The notes under the pieces are model-generated. The model had not been told where the DNA came from, did no database searches, and was given only the letters and a program-made list of their open reading frames with translations. DNA of 15,943 nucleotides. Source: Aquirhabdus sp. Its GTDB lineage: Bacteria > Pseudomonadota > Gammaproteobacteria > Pseudomonadales > Moraxellaceae. The translations under genes were made by a program, and so were the position numbers. Positions within the stretch are counted from its first letter, which is position 1; every line of letters starts with the position of its first letter. The stretch spans positions 1 to 15,943 of the forward strand of contig JASLEL010000221.1 in the NCBI GenBank assembly GCA_030151145.1. The letters are read 5' to 3'. Positions 6,236-13,191 of the stretch are shown in pieces.

Positions 6236-7171
6236 ATGGAACGGTCATTTAGAGCATCAATATTGGGTCTGGGATGTACAGACGTCGTTTCGATCCGTCA
6301 GCATATTCATGACGTGCTGGTCATGGATGCTGATATAGAGTGGGTCCCCGCCAATCAGGACGATCTGGATTTTCTCGTCGTTAATTCCACATTTATTAAT
6401 TCCAACAGCATTCAGAGTTTGTTGAAACGCAAACCCATGCCAGTGTTGTTGGTCAATCATCATTCGATGCCGGATGGGCAGCAGGATGTCTTATCCCTGC
6501 CCTTGTCGGAGCATTCCAAAGTCAAACAATGGATCCGCGACTACGTCATCGACAAGAAATCTCTCGCCATCGCCATCAGTGCACAGACCAGCTATAGCCT
6601 AGCGTCTGAAGATTTGAGTGTGCTGGAAGAGCTGCGCAATCCGGCGCATCGCATCGTGCAGGTGTTTGATTCACGTGGCACGATCGGTGTCGTTGATACG
6701 GTGAGTGGTGTGCTGCGCTTGGTCCCGGAACGTCGGGGCAGGATCGAGCTGGATGGTTCATGGCGCTTTGAGCCGATCTATGCCATGCCCGCATGGCCGG
6801 TCAGTCTGGATCTGGTGCAGTGGTTGTGGGAGATGGCGTGGTCATCGCAGCAATGCGCGACCTTGCTGGATATCCAGCAGCCCCTGCGGCTGTTGAGCTG
6901 GCCTCAGCCGCCTGAAGCGGATCGCAAAGAGGTGCTGGCGATGTCGGCTTTTCTGGCGAAAGATCCGATGAATGCCGTGCAACTGGCGGCTGCCAGTCAG
7001 GTCAGTCTGGGACGCGCGCAGCATTTTCTGTCGGCATTGCTGGCATCGGGCTGCGGCGTGAAAACGCAAGCTTCATCCTATGCTGCCGCAACGTTGCCGC
7101 CACCCGAGCAGCGCCCAGCCAGTGGTTTCCGCCGTCTATTGTCCAGCCTGCGTAGCCATCTGGGCATCTAG
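6236..7171 (+). CDS. Unrecognised 311-aa coupler-like protein of the GTPase module (receiver-like N-terminus, winged-helix-like C-terminus)
   Basis: I do not recognise a named family. Residues 5-100 have an alternating strand/helix pattern like a degenerate response-regulator receiver: FRASILGLG, a DLDFLVVNS strand, then MPVLLVNHH, without a convincing set of acidic phosphorylation residues. A middle part (about 110-220) is mixed, with VFDSRGTIGVVDTVSGVLRLVPE and tryptophan-rich SLDLVQWLWEMAW. Residues 230-276 (KEVLAMSAFLAKDP, NAVQLAAASQVSLGRAQHFLSALLASGCG) look like a winged helix and resemble the C-terminal part of DUF742 proteins, which sit beside GTPases in actinobacterial conservons. A proline-rich linker and a basic tail (FRRLLSSLRSHLGI) end the protein. 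AAGGA/GAGAG precede the ATG. It is first of three genes, 67 bases before the GTPase. The tail could be amphipathic and membrane-touching; this is inference. Confidence 0.6.
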   Translation: MERSFRASILGLGCTDVVSIRQHIHDVLVMDADIEWVPANQDDLDFLVVNSTFINSNSIQSLLKRKPMPVLLVNHHSMPDGQQDVLSLPLSEHSKVKQWIRDYVIDKKSLAIAISAQTSYSLASEDLSVLEELRNPAHRIVQVFDSRGTIGVVDTVSGVLRLVPERRGRIELDGSWRFEPIYAMPAWPVSLDLVQWLWEMAWSSQQCATLLDIQQPLRLLSWPQPPEADRKEVLAMSAFLAKDPMNAVQLAAASQVSLGRAQHFLSALLASGCGVKTQASSYAAATLPPPEQRPASGFRRLLSSLRSHLGI

Positions 7172-7238
7172 CGAGCATTTTAAGTCATCAAGGATGAGCG
7201 CCGCCTGTGTGTTGGGCGGACGCCTAAGGATAAGCATT

Positions 7239-7790
7239 ATGCAACGATATAAAATCGTATTTGGCGGTGCCATGGGATCGGGCAAGTCACAGGCCATCAG
7301 TAGCCTGTCTGAGATTCCCGTCTTTGCCACCGAAGCCATGAACACCGATCTCGGCTCACACAGTAAGCTCTTGACCACCGTGGGCATTGATTATGGTGAG
7401 ATCACCATCAGCGGTGATCTCAAGATCGGTCTGTATGGAACTCCCGGGCAAAATCGCTTTAATTTTATGTGGCCATTGATTGCCAAAGGGGCGCTGGGTG
7501 CCGTGATTCTGATTGATCATAGCGCGGCTGATCCCTTGGCTGATCTCGATGGTTATGTTCGGGCGTTTTCGCTTGAAGCACACCGGACCGTGGTCATCGG
7601 CGTCACTCACATGGATCAGAGTGAGCTGAAATCGCTGTCGCGCTACCGGGAGTGGCTGGCGCAACGCTCAATCTGCTTGCCAGTCTTTGCGATCGACGCC
7701 AGACGGCGCGAAGATGTGCTACTCTTGATTGAAACCATCATTGCGAGTCTTGAGGTTCAGGACATCCATGGGGTTGAAGTACTGGGCTAA
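7239..7790 (+). CDS. Ras-like small GTPase (MglA/conservon CvnD type)
   Basis: The 183-residue protein is a single GTPase domain of the prokaryotic MglA/CvnD-like group, thought to act as a nucleotide-dependent switch controlled by Roadblock proteins. The P-loop is GAMGSGKS (residues 10-17). The switch I region carries TTVGIDYGEI (46-55) with a candidate Mg-binding Thr. The G3 region reads YGTPGQNRFNFMW (66-78), where the usual Asp of DxxG is Gly, as is common in this group. The G4 position reads THMD (123-126) instead of NKxD. The ATG at 7239 is favoured by TAAGGA 8 bases upstream and by the immediate beta1-P-loop start; the frame is open further upstream only within the preceding gene. No lipid-anchor or membrane segment is seen. 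Roadblock partners flank it on both sides of the module, 52 bases to the next. Confidence 0.9.
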   Translation: MQRYKIVFGGAMGSGKSQAISSLSEIPVFATEAMNTDLGSHSKLLTTVGIDYGEITISGDLKIGLYGTPGQNRFNFMWPLIAKGALGAVILIDHSAADPLADLDGYVRAFSLEAHRTVVIGVTHMDQSELKSLSRYREWLAQRSICLPVFAIDARRREDVLLLIETIIASLEVQDIHGVEVLG

Positions 7791-7842
7791 GGAATGGACC
7801 GGTATCAAGCGCACAGGACAAATTATAGAGCAGGGATGAATC

Positions 7843-8265
7843 ATGAGTGATCTATTGGATGCGACGCACAGACAGCCGTCCTCCTTATACCAGAAATTAG
7901 CCAAACGCTATCTCAACGAGCTGATTTCAGATGTTGCCGGGGTCAACAGTGCTTTGCTGGCCTCGGGTGACGGTTTTGAAGTGGCTTCGGTGATTCAGCA
8001 AGAAGGTATGGACAGTGGCAAGATCGCTGCGGTCAGCAGTTCCATTTTGTCGATGATCCAGTCCTTTACGGTTGAGATCAAACTGGTAGGCTGTCAATCA
8101 CTGATTCTGGATGCGGTCAATGGCAAAGCCATCATCATGGAAGTGCCACACCACCTTTATCCGATGGTGCTGGTGGTGTTGGCATCCGAGAAGGTATTGC
8201 TCGGTCAGGCATTGCACAGTATTCGTTACTGTGCGCAGCGCTTGATTGAGAGCAGCCTGAATTAG
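7843..8265 (+). CDS. Roadblock/LC7 domain protein 2
   Basis: This 140-residue protein is another single Roadblock/LC7 domain. After about 20 extra N-terminal residues (MSDLLDATHRQPSSLYQK) comes the diagnostic block LNELISDVAGVNSALLASGDGFEVASV (about 25-51), a SGKIAAVSSSILSMIQSF helix, and strands ending in IIMEVPHHLYPMVLVVLASEK. It is closer to the classic Roadblock signature than protein 1 and shows little direct similarity to it, so the two are not a recent duplication. AGGGATG precedes the ATG at 7843. It follows the GTPase by 52 bases in the same direction and is the last gene of the operon, ending tail to tail with anmK only 27 bases away. By analogy with MglB it could be the activating or localising partner of the GTPase; a homodimer or heterodimer with protein 1 is possible. 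Confidence 0.88.
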   Translation: MSDLLDATHRQPSSLYQKLAKRYLNELISDVAGVNSALLASGDGFEVASVIQQEGMDSGKIAAVSSSILSMIQSFTVEIKLVGCQSLILDAVNGKAIIMEVPHHLYPMVLVVLASEKVLLGQALHSIRYCAQRLIESSLN

Positions 8266-8292
8266 GCTGCGTGGTTGTTTATCCAATTCAGA

Positions 8293-9411
8293 CTACCAGA
8301 GTCCACCTAATATGCGTGGACCTGCGGCACCTGTCACCGCGGGGAGATTGCCAGGCTTGGCCTGTACCCGCTGTGCGGTCAGCCAGGCAAATGCCGTTGC
8401 TTCGACCCAGGTCGGGGCGAGTCCCAACTCTGCAGTACTGTGTAATTGCCAATGAGGTAGCAAGGTTTGTAGCGCCTGCCACAAACAATGATTATAGGCC
8501 CCCCCACCGCATACCCATAATTCCCCGCTATCCAGACCGGTCTGAGCGATTGCCAGACTGACACTGGATGCCGTGAGCTGTAGCAAGGTTGCCTGCACAT
8601 CTACAGGTGGCAGATCCATGACCGATACGCGCTTGTCCAGATCTTGCAGTTGCTGCGTAAGCCACTGCAGATTGAATTCTTCACGTCCGGTACTCTTGGG
8701 GTAGGGGCGGCTGAAATATTCATGCGCAAGTAAACGGCCGAGCAGGTGGGCATTGACCTGACCTGAAGCAGCCCAGGCACCATCGCGATCAAAAGGCTGT
8801 CCGGTATGGCGCAGACACCACGCATCCATCAGGAGATTGGCCGGACCGGTGTCAAAGCCATAGACAGGGGTTTCACCTGCGGGCAAGACACTGATATTGG
8901 CGATGCCGCCGAGATTGAGCACGATGCGCGAGATCTGGCGATCAGCAAACAGCGACTGATGATAGGCCGGGACCAGTGGCGCACCCTGACCACCTGCTGC
9001 CATGTCACGACGGCGGAAGTCCGCTACGACCGGTAGCCCACTCAGCTCGGCAATCAGATTGGGATCACCGATCTGTAAGGTGAAGCCGTGCTCTGGGCGA
9101 TGGCGTATGGTCTGGCCGTGACTGCCGATAGCGCGGATACGCGCACGATCCAGATGATAGGTCTCGATCAGCTCATTGACCGACTCGCCGATCAGGCGGC
9201 CCAGTGCGACATCGGCCGCACCCATGCGCTCAATCTCATTGTCACCGGGCAGGGTGAGGGCGAGCAACGCCTCACGAAGGGCTGGTGGAAAAGCTACCGT
9301 GAGTGAGGCATGCAGCTGCAAAGGCGCAAAGGACACCGCGACCAGATCGATGGCATCCAGACTGGTGCCGGACATGATGCCGATATAGAGTTCCTTAGGA
9401 TGTGATGACAT
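8293..9411 (-). CDS. anmK: Anhydro-N-acetylmuramic acid kinase AnmK
   Basis: AnmK opens the 1,6-anhydro ring of anhydro-MurNAc and phosphorylates it with ATP to MurNAc-6-phosphate, feeding recycled cell-wall sugar back into metabolism. The 372-residue product matches the family length (E. coli 369). Diagnostic stretches are YIGIMSGTSLDAIDLV (residues 9-24), IGSHGQTIRHRP, LQIGDPNLIAELSGLPVVADFRRRDMAAGGQGAPLVP, LNLGGIANISVLP and GFDTGPANLLMDAW. The start at 9411 is chosen over 9465 because AAGGA lies 10 bases upstream and the protein then begins like the family; the longer frame would also run over the parS-like palindrome. It is transcribed toward the Roadblock operon and divergently from tyrS, as in Pseudomonadales relatives. 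Confidence 0.96.
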   Translation of the reverse strand: MSSHPKELYIGIMSGTSLDAIDLVAVSFAPLQLHASLTVAFPPALREALLALTLPGDNEIERMGAADVALGRLIGESVNELIETYHLDRARIRAIGSHGQTIRHRPEHGFTLQIGDPNLIAELSGLPVVADFRRRDMAAGGQGAPLVPAYHQSLFADRQISRIVLNLGGIANISVLPAGETPVYGFDTGPANLLMDAWCLRHTGQPFDRDGAWAASGQVNAHLLGRLLAHEYFSRPYPKSTGREEFNLQWLTQQLQDLDKRVSVMDLPPVDVQATLLQLTASSVSLAIAQTGLDSGELWVCGGGAYNHCLWQALQTLLPHWQLHSTAELGLAPTWVEATAFAWLTAQRVQAKPGNLPAVTGAAGPRILGGLW

Positions 9412-9457
9412 GCGCGTCGTGTCCTTGTGAAGGGTAGTGGTACGCGTGCAAGAGAGA

Positions 9458-9473
9458 TGTTCCACGTGGAACA
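9458..9473. other. parS-like ParB binding site 1
   Basis: TGTTCCACGTGGAACA is a perfect 16-bp palindrome matching the Pseudomonas-type chromosomal parS and differing from the general TGTTTCACGTGAAACA consensus only by one symmetric base pair per half. It lies between the divergent anmK and tyrS genes. ParB loads at such sites to form the partition complex, usually near the replication origin. Confidence 0.88.
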
Positions 9474-9585
9474 GGTGCCATGGGTATAGGCACCACTGCT
9501 GCTAAAATCAACAACGAGGATACCGCGTATAGTCTAAAAAAGGTAATATAGCACGCAATATGATACGACACGATGCACACTGTAT

Positions 9586-10797
9586 ATGACATCTTTTCTA
9601 CCCGCAGAACAGCAGCTTGCCCTGATCGAACGTGGCACCAGTGAAATTATCCAGCGCGACGAACTTCTGAAGAAGCTTCAGGAGAATCGCCCTTTGCGCA
9701 TCAAGGCCGGCTTTGATCCCACGGCACCCGACCTGCATTTTGGTCATACCGTACTGATCAACAAACTGCGTACCTTTCAGGAGCTGGGCCATGAGGTGTA
9801 TTTCCTCATCGGTGACTTTACCGGCATGATCGGTGATCCGACCGGCAAGAGCGCGACCCGCCCACCGCTCACGCGCGAGCAGGTGCTGGAAAATGCGCAG
9901 AGCTATCAGGATCAGGTGTTCAAGATTCTCGATCCGGCCAAGACCAAAGTGGTGTTTAACTCCACCTGGTTTGAAAATAAAACCGCTGCCGATATGATTG
10001 CACTGGCATCGCAATACACCGTCACGCGCATGATGGAGCGTGATGATTTCAGCAAACGCTTTAAGGCGCAGCAGTCGATTGCGATCCACGAATTCCTCTA
10101 TCCGCTGGTGCAGGGCTATGACTCCGTCGCGCTCGAAGCCGATGTCGAGTTGGGTGGCACCGACCAGACCTTCAATCTGCTGATGGGTCGTACCCTGCAG
10201 GCGCGCTATGGTCAGAGTGCGCAAATCTGTATCACCCTGCCGATCCTCGAAGGTCTGGATGGGGTGCAGAAGATGTCCAAGTCACTGGGCAACTATATCG
10301 GCGTACAGGATACGCCGGGCAGCATGTACCAGAAGATCCTCTCTATGCCGGATAGTCTGATCCCGCGTTATTTTGAACTTTTGAGCTTCCGTCCGCTCGC
10401 TGAGGTCGAGGCGTTGCTTGCCGAGATGGCGGCGGGTCTGAATCCGCAGGAGCTGAAGAAGCGTCTGGCGGAAGAGATCATTGAACGTTTCCACGGCAGT
10501 GAAGCGGCAGCCGGCGCGCATAAGAGTGCGGGCAACCGGATCGTGGATGGCGAGATCCCTGAGGATTTGCCTGAAGTGAGCTTGAGTCTGGAAGGGCAGG
10601 ATGCGCTGTTCATCACCAGCGTACTCAGTCGTGCGGGATTGACCAAGAATGCCGCGCAGGCCAAAGATGCGCTGGGTCGTGGTGCCGTCAAAGTCGATGG
10701 TACGCTGGTCGATGCATCGTTCAGCTTGGCTCTGGGCGCCAATGTGATCATTCAGGCAGGCAAGAAAGCCATCGCCCGTGTGGTCGTGACGGCTTAA
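9586..10797 (+). CDS. tyrS: Tyrosyl-tRNA synthetase
   Basis: This class I synthetase charges tRNA-Tyr. The 403-residue protein has the signature DLHFGHT (HFGH at residues 51-54) and KMSKS (229-233), so it is of the TyrZ-like subclass rather than the E. coli TyrS subclass, which uses KFGKT. AGFDPTAPDLHFGHTVLINKL, GDFTGMIGDPTGKS and ADVELGGTDQTFNLLMGR are strongly conserved. A C-terminal S4 RNA-binding domain (about residues 340-400, SRAGLTKNAAQAKDALGRGAVKVDG) is complete. The ATG at 9586 gives the family N-terminus (AEQQLALIERG), yet no Shine-Dalgarno sequence precedes it and a stop at 9544 leaves no better upstream start. A terminator follows the gene. Confidence 0.96.
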   Translation: MTSFLPAEQQLALIERGTSEIIQRDELLKKLQENRPLRIKAGFDPTAPDLHFGHTVLINKLRTFQELGHEVYFLIGDFTGMIGDPTGKSATRPPLTREQVLENAQSYQDQVFKILDPAKTKVVFNSTWFENKTAADMIALASQYTVTRMMERDDFSKRFKAQQSIAIHEFLYPLVQGYDSVALEADVELGGTDQTFNLLMGRTLQARYGQSAQICITLPILEGLDGVQKMSKSLGNYIGVQDTPGSMYQKILSMPDSLIPRYFELLSFRPLAEVEALLAEMAAGLNPQELKKRLAEEIIERFHGSEAAAGAHKSAGNRIVDGEIPEDLPEVSLSLEGQDALFITSVLSRAGLTKNAAQAKDALGRGAVKVDGTLVDASFSLALGANVIIQAGKKAIARVVVTA

Positions 10798-10800
10798 AGT

Positions 10801-10840
10801 GTACCTGCGACTCAAGCGATGGGTCGCAGGTATTTGTTTT
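10801..10840 (+). terminator. Rho-independent terminator after tyrS
   Basis: TACCTGCGAC (10802-10811) pairs perfectly with GTCGCAGGTA (10823-10832) around an 11-base loop, followed by TTTGTTTT. It starts 5 bases after the tyrS stop. Confidence 0.85.
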
Positions 10841-10871
10841 CTGATGCTCCGCTACTGCAGGTTATGCTGTC

Positions 10872-12098
10872 ATGTCTGATTCCCTGAAGACTTTTTTTGC
10901 TCATCTGCACGACAGCCTGCGCTTGCCTGATGGACAGCCCGGTGCGCTGGTCAAACTCAGTCTGGGTAAATATCGTGGCAACGAGCTAAACCTTGAGAAA
11001 GTCTCGATTCGTCCAATCACGATCAAGGGTCAGCAGCAGCTGTCTTTTACTTATCAGTACCAGACGCGGGACATCACCAAGAATTTTGCCCTGACCGATG
11101 GCGAGGCCCTGATCCATCGCTATCTGGACCCCAGTCAACCGGAGCTGTTTAAAAGCGCCTTACTGCGTGTGGCCGGTGCAGAGCATCAGTTGCTGTACAA
11201 CAAGAAAAACGAAGCCACTCTACAGTCGCGTAACGTGGTCGATCAGGATAGTCATGCGACCAAGGCGCATGACCGCAGCAAGCAGCGCTATGTCGATCAG
11301 ACGAGACCGTTCTTAACCAAGCTCGGCGTCACCGATCCGGCACAGCAGATCATCCCAGCCATGTCGCGCAAGTGGAAGCAGATCAATAAATTCATCGAGA
11401 TTTTTCAGCATGCTTTCGACACACTTCATCTGCCGCCTGAGCAAGCAGTACATGTGGTGGACTTTGGTGCCGGGAAGGGCTATCTGACCTTTGCGCTGCA
11501 TGACTATCTGCGCCATGCACGCGGCTATCAGGCTGAAGTGACCGGGGTTGAGCTGCGTGATGAGTTGGTCCAGTTTTGCGAACGGGCCATCTCAGATCTG
11601 AACATCGAGGGTTTGCATTTCTATCAGGGCGATGTACGTAGCTATCATCCGGCGGCAGTGGATGTCATGATCGCGCTGCATGCCTGTGATATCGCGACCG
11701 ACTATGCGCTACATACCGGTATCCGCTTGCAGGCGGACATCATCATGTGTGCACCGTGCTGTCATAAAGAGGTTCGCCCACAGTTACAAATGCCGCATGT
11801 GTTGAGGCCGGTATTGCAGCATGGTGTGCACTTGGGACAGGAGGCGGAGATGCTGACCGATGGCTTGCGTGCGCTCTTGCTCGAAGCCTGTGGCTATGAG
11901 ACCAAGGTCTTTGAGTTCGTCTCACTGGAGCACACCCAGAAGAATAAAATGATCCTTGCGATCCGTCGCGATACGCTGTCTCAAAATGCTGCGCGTCGTG
12001 AGCAACTGCATCAGCAGATCACGGCGATCAAAGATTTCTACAGCATTCGCGAGCAGCGTCTGGAGACATTGCTGCGCGAAGACGGCCTGCTGATCTGA
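10872..12098 (+). CDS. SAM-dependent methyltransferase-like protein (GSTCD/METTL25-like domain)
   Basis: The 408-residue protein has a Rossmann methyltransferase domain of the Methyltransf_32 type found in GSTCD and METTL25 homologues. Visible are the SAM-binding loop VVDFGAGKGYLTF (195-207), an acidic strand end TGVELRDEL (224-232), GDVRSY (253-258), IALHACDIATDYAL (267-280) and a cysteine-rich IMCAPCCHKEV (291-301). The N-terminal 130 residues (LGKYRGNELNLEKVSIRPITIKGQQQLSF) form a separate unnamed domain, and NVVDQDSHATKAHDRSKQRYVD links the two. The substrate is unknown; RNA or protein is plausible. The ATG at 10872 has only a weak AGG upstream. Just 31 bases separate it from the tyrS terminator, so it probably depends on read-through or a promoter inside that hairpin region. 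It ends tail to tail with the thioesterase-like gene. Confidence 0.82.
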   Translation: MSDSLKTFFAHLHDSLRLPDGQPGALVKLSLGKYRGNELNLEKVSIRPITIKGQQQLSFTYQYQTRDITKNFALTDGEALIHRYLDPSQPELFKSALLRVAGAEHQLLYNKKNEATLQSRNVVDQDSHATKAHDRSKQRYVDQTRPFLTKLGVTDPAQQIIPAMSRKWKQINKFIEIFQHAFDTLHLPPEQAVHVVDFGAGKGYLTFALHDYLRHARGYQAEVTGVELRDELVQFCERAISDLNIEGLHFYQGDVRSYHPAAVDVMIALHACDIATDYALHTGIRLQADIIMCAPCCHKEVRPQLQMPHVLRPVLQHGVHLGQEAEMLTDGLRALLLEACGYETKVFEFVSLEHTQKNKMILAIRRDTLSQNAARREQLHQQITAIKDFYSIREQRLETLLREDGLLI

Positions 12099-12175
12099 TC
12101 GCAGCACTGTGTATAGATATATCTTATGCCTATGTGCTCTGCAATACCGCTTAGCTTAAATCGTCACTGATAACA

Positions 12176-12976
12176 CTACATGAAGATAGTGCTGGTCTGC
12201 CGGCTGATGGCGACCAGTTGGTCGTCATCATTCCAGATATGTGCCTCCGCATGGGCATAGCCTGCTCTGGCGTGATCGGTCTTGACCTGATACTGCCACC
12301 AGGCGTTACTGCTCTTGGACTCAGGGGATGCCAAGAACTCCAGCGTCCAGCACATCGTACTGGCAGGGGCGACCGTGGTATACATGGGCAATACTGATGG
12401 TGGCCATGCATCAATCAGGGCGACCAAGTGCGCCGCCGTCATCACCTCAAATTGACCTTTCCAGCGCATCCAGCCGCCAAAGTCCGGCTTCTCAGCACTT
12501 GAGAAGGGACGTGCGCCGACTGCCCAGCGTGTATCAACCTGCTGAAAGAATTCCGGGGTGATATTCGGGATATAAGGAAAAGAAGTCAGCTCTGCGGGTC
12601 GGGTATAAACGGGTGCAACCGGATACTGGGCCACTTCGATGACGGACTCACGTGGACTGCCAAAACTGGCGAGCAGAACTGTTTGGACCTGACCTTGCTG
12701 GATCAGGCGTGCTTCGGCCTGTGTCACGGATTTGCCACTGCGAAAAAACTCCGTGCGGATTTCAATCTCGCCGGGGGTCACTGCACCGATAAAAGAAATG
12801 GAGGCCGAACGGAGTAGACGTGGTGTGGACGTGGTCTGGTTTAGCTCATGCATCAAACGAGCGACTAGGAGACCCGCGATCAATCCGCCATAAGTCGCCC
12901 GTCCCTGACCCCAGCCTGTGGGGATGGTCAGTGTCGATTGAGCGGCTGCGGTGGTGAGAAGGGTATGGATAGACAT
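12176..12976 (-). CDS. Acyl-CoA thioesterase-like protein (double hotdog, 4HBT_3/TesB type)
   Basis: The 266-residue protein resembles TesB-like thioesterases that hydrolyse acyl-CoA to free acid and CoA. The N-terminal hotdog shows GRATYGGLIAGLLVARLM (25-42) and RSASISFIGAVTPGEIEIRTEFFRSGKSVTQAEARLIQQGQVQTVLLASFG. The C-terminal hotdog shows FGGWMRWKGQ, LALIDAWPPS-like VALIDAWPPSVLP, CWTLEFL and AEAHIWNDDDQLVAISRQT, the last being typical of the family. The start at 12976 fits a GGAG 8 bases upstream; an upstream in-frame ATG at 13165 would read through the operator-like palindrome and the parS-like site and gives no family sequence. The true substrate is not visible. A TetR-type dyad lies about 65 bases before the start, so regulation by a fatty-acid or small-molecule repressor is plausible. 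Confidence 0.82.
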   Translation of the reverse strand: MSIHTLLTTAAAQSTLTIPTGWGQGRATYGGLIAGLLVARLMHELNQTTSTPRLLRSASISFIGAVTPGEIEIRTEFFRSGKSVTQAEARLIQQGQVQTVLLASFGSPRESVIEVAQYPVAPVYTRPAELTSFPYIPNITPEFFQQVDTRWAVGARPFSSAEKPDFGGWMRWKGQFEVMTAAHLVALIDAWPPSVLPMYTTVAPASTMCWTLEFLASPESKSSNAWWQYQVKTDHARAGYAHAEAHIWNDDDQLVAISRQTSTIFM

Positions 12977-13041
12977 GGCGTACTCCGGCCTACGGATGCC
13001 TTTGAGCCTACACGAAAAAGCCAGCCGAGTAACTCGCAAAT

Positions 13042-13057
13042 ATGACCGAGCGGTCAT
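13042..13057. promoter_or_regulatory. TetR-family operator-like palindrome before the thioesterase gene
   Basis: ATGACCG-AG-CGGTCAT is a 7-bp inverted repeat with a 2-base centre, a shape common among TetR-family operators (GACCG-NN-CGGTC). A second small palindrome CGAGT-A-ACTCG (13026-13036) lies next to it. Both sit 50-80 bases before the thioesterase start. No regulator gene is in the window. Confidence 0.5.
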
Positions 13058-13089
13058 CATTGCATGCGATGAGAGGGGATGAGTGCAGA

Positions 13090-13105
13090 CGTTCCACGTG
13101 GAACA
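13090..13105. other. parS-like ParB binding site 2
   Basis: CGTTCCACGTGGAACA shares 15 of 16 bases with site 1; the inner 14 bp are a perfect palindrome. It lies in the gap between the thioesterase and GlsB-like genes, 3.6 kb from site 1. Confidence 0.82.
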
Positions 13106-13136
13106 TCTGTGCTGAATCAGGCTGGTCAGTCTCAAT

Positions 13137-13165
13137 AAAAAAATGACTGATCTCAAACCAGTCAT
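13137..13165 (-). terminator. Rho-independent terminator of the pepA-holC-GlsB-like gene row
   Basis: On the minus strand ATGACTG (read from 13165 to 13159) pairs with CAGTCAT (13149 to 13143) around a 9-base loop, followed by seven T residues that appear as an A run at 13137-13143. It lies 26 bases after the GlsB-like stop. Confidence 0.85.
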
Positions 13166-13191
13166 CGTATGGATGGATCGGCGTTATATTT

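Noticed and set aside
6668..6683. TCACGTGG core resembling parS inside the 311-aa gene
   Set aside because: One half matches poorly and the palindrome is broken, so it is likely coding coincidence.
9412..9465. Extended anmK start at 9465
   Set aside because: It adds 18 residues not found in the family, overlaps the parS-like palindrome, and the ATG at 9411 has AAGGA upstream.
12099..12175. Possible bidirectional terminator between the methyltransferase and thioesterase genes
   Set aside because: The GCAG/CTGC and AGATATATCT pairings are short and interrupted, and no T run follows on either strand.
12977..13165. Extended thioesterase start at 13165
   Set aside because: The extra 63 residues would be encoded by the operator-like dyad, the parS-like site and the neighbouring terminator, and do not resemble the family.
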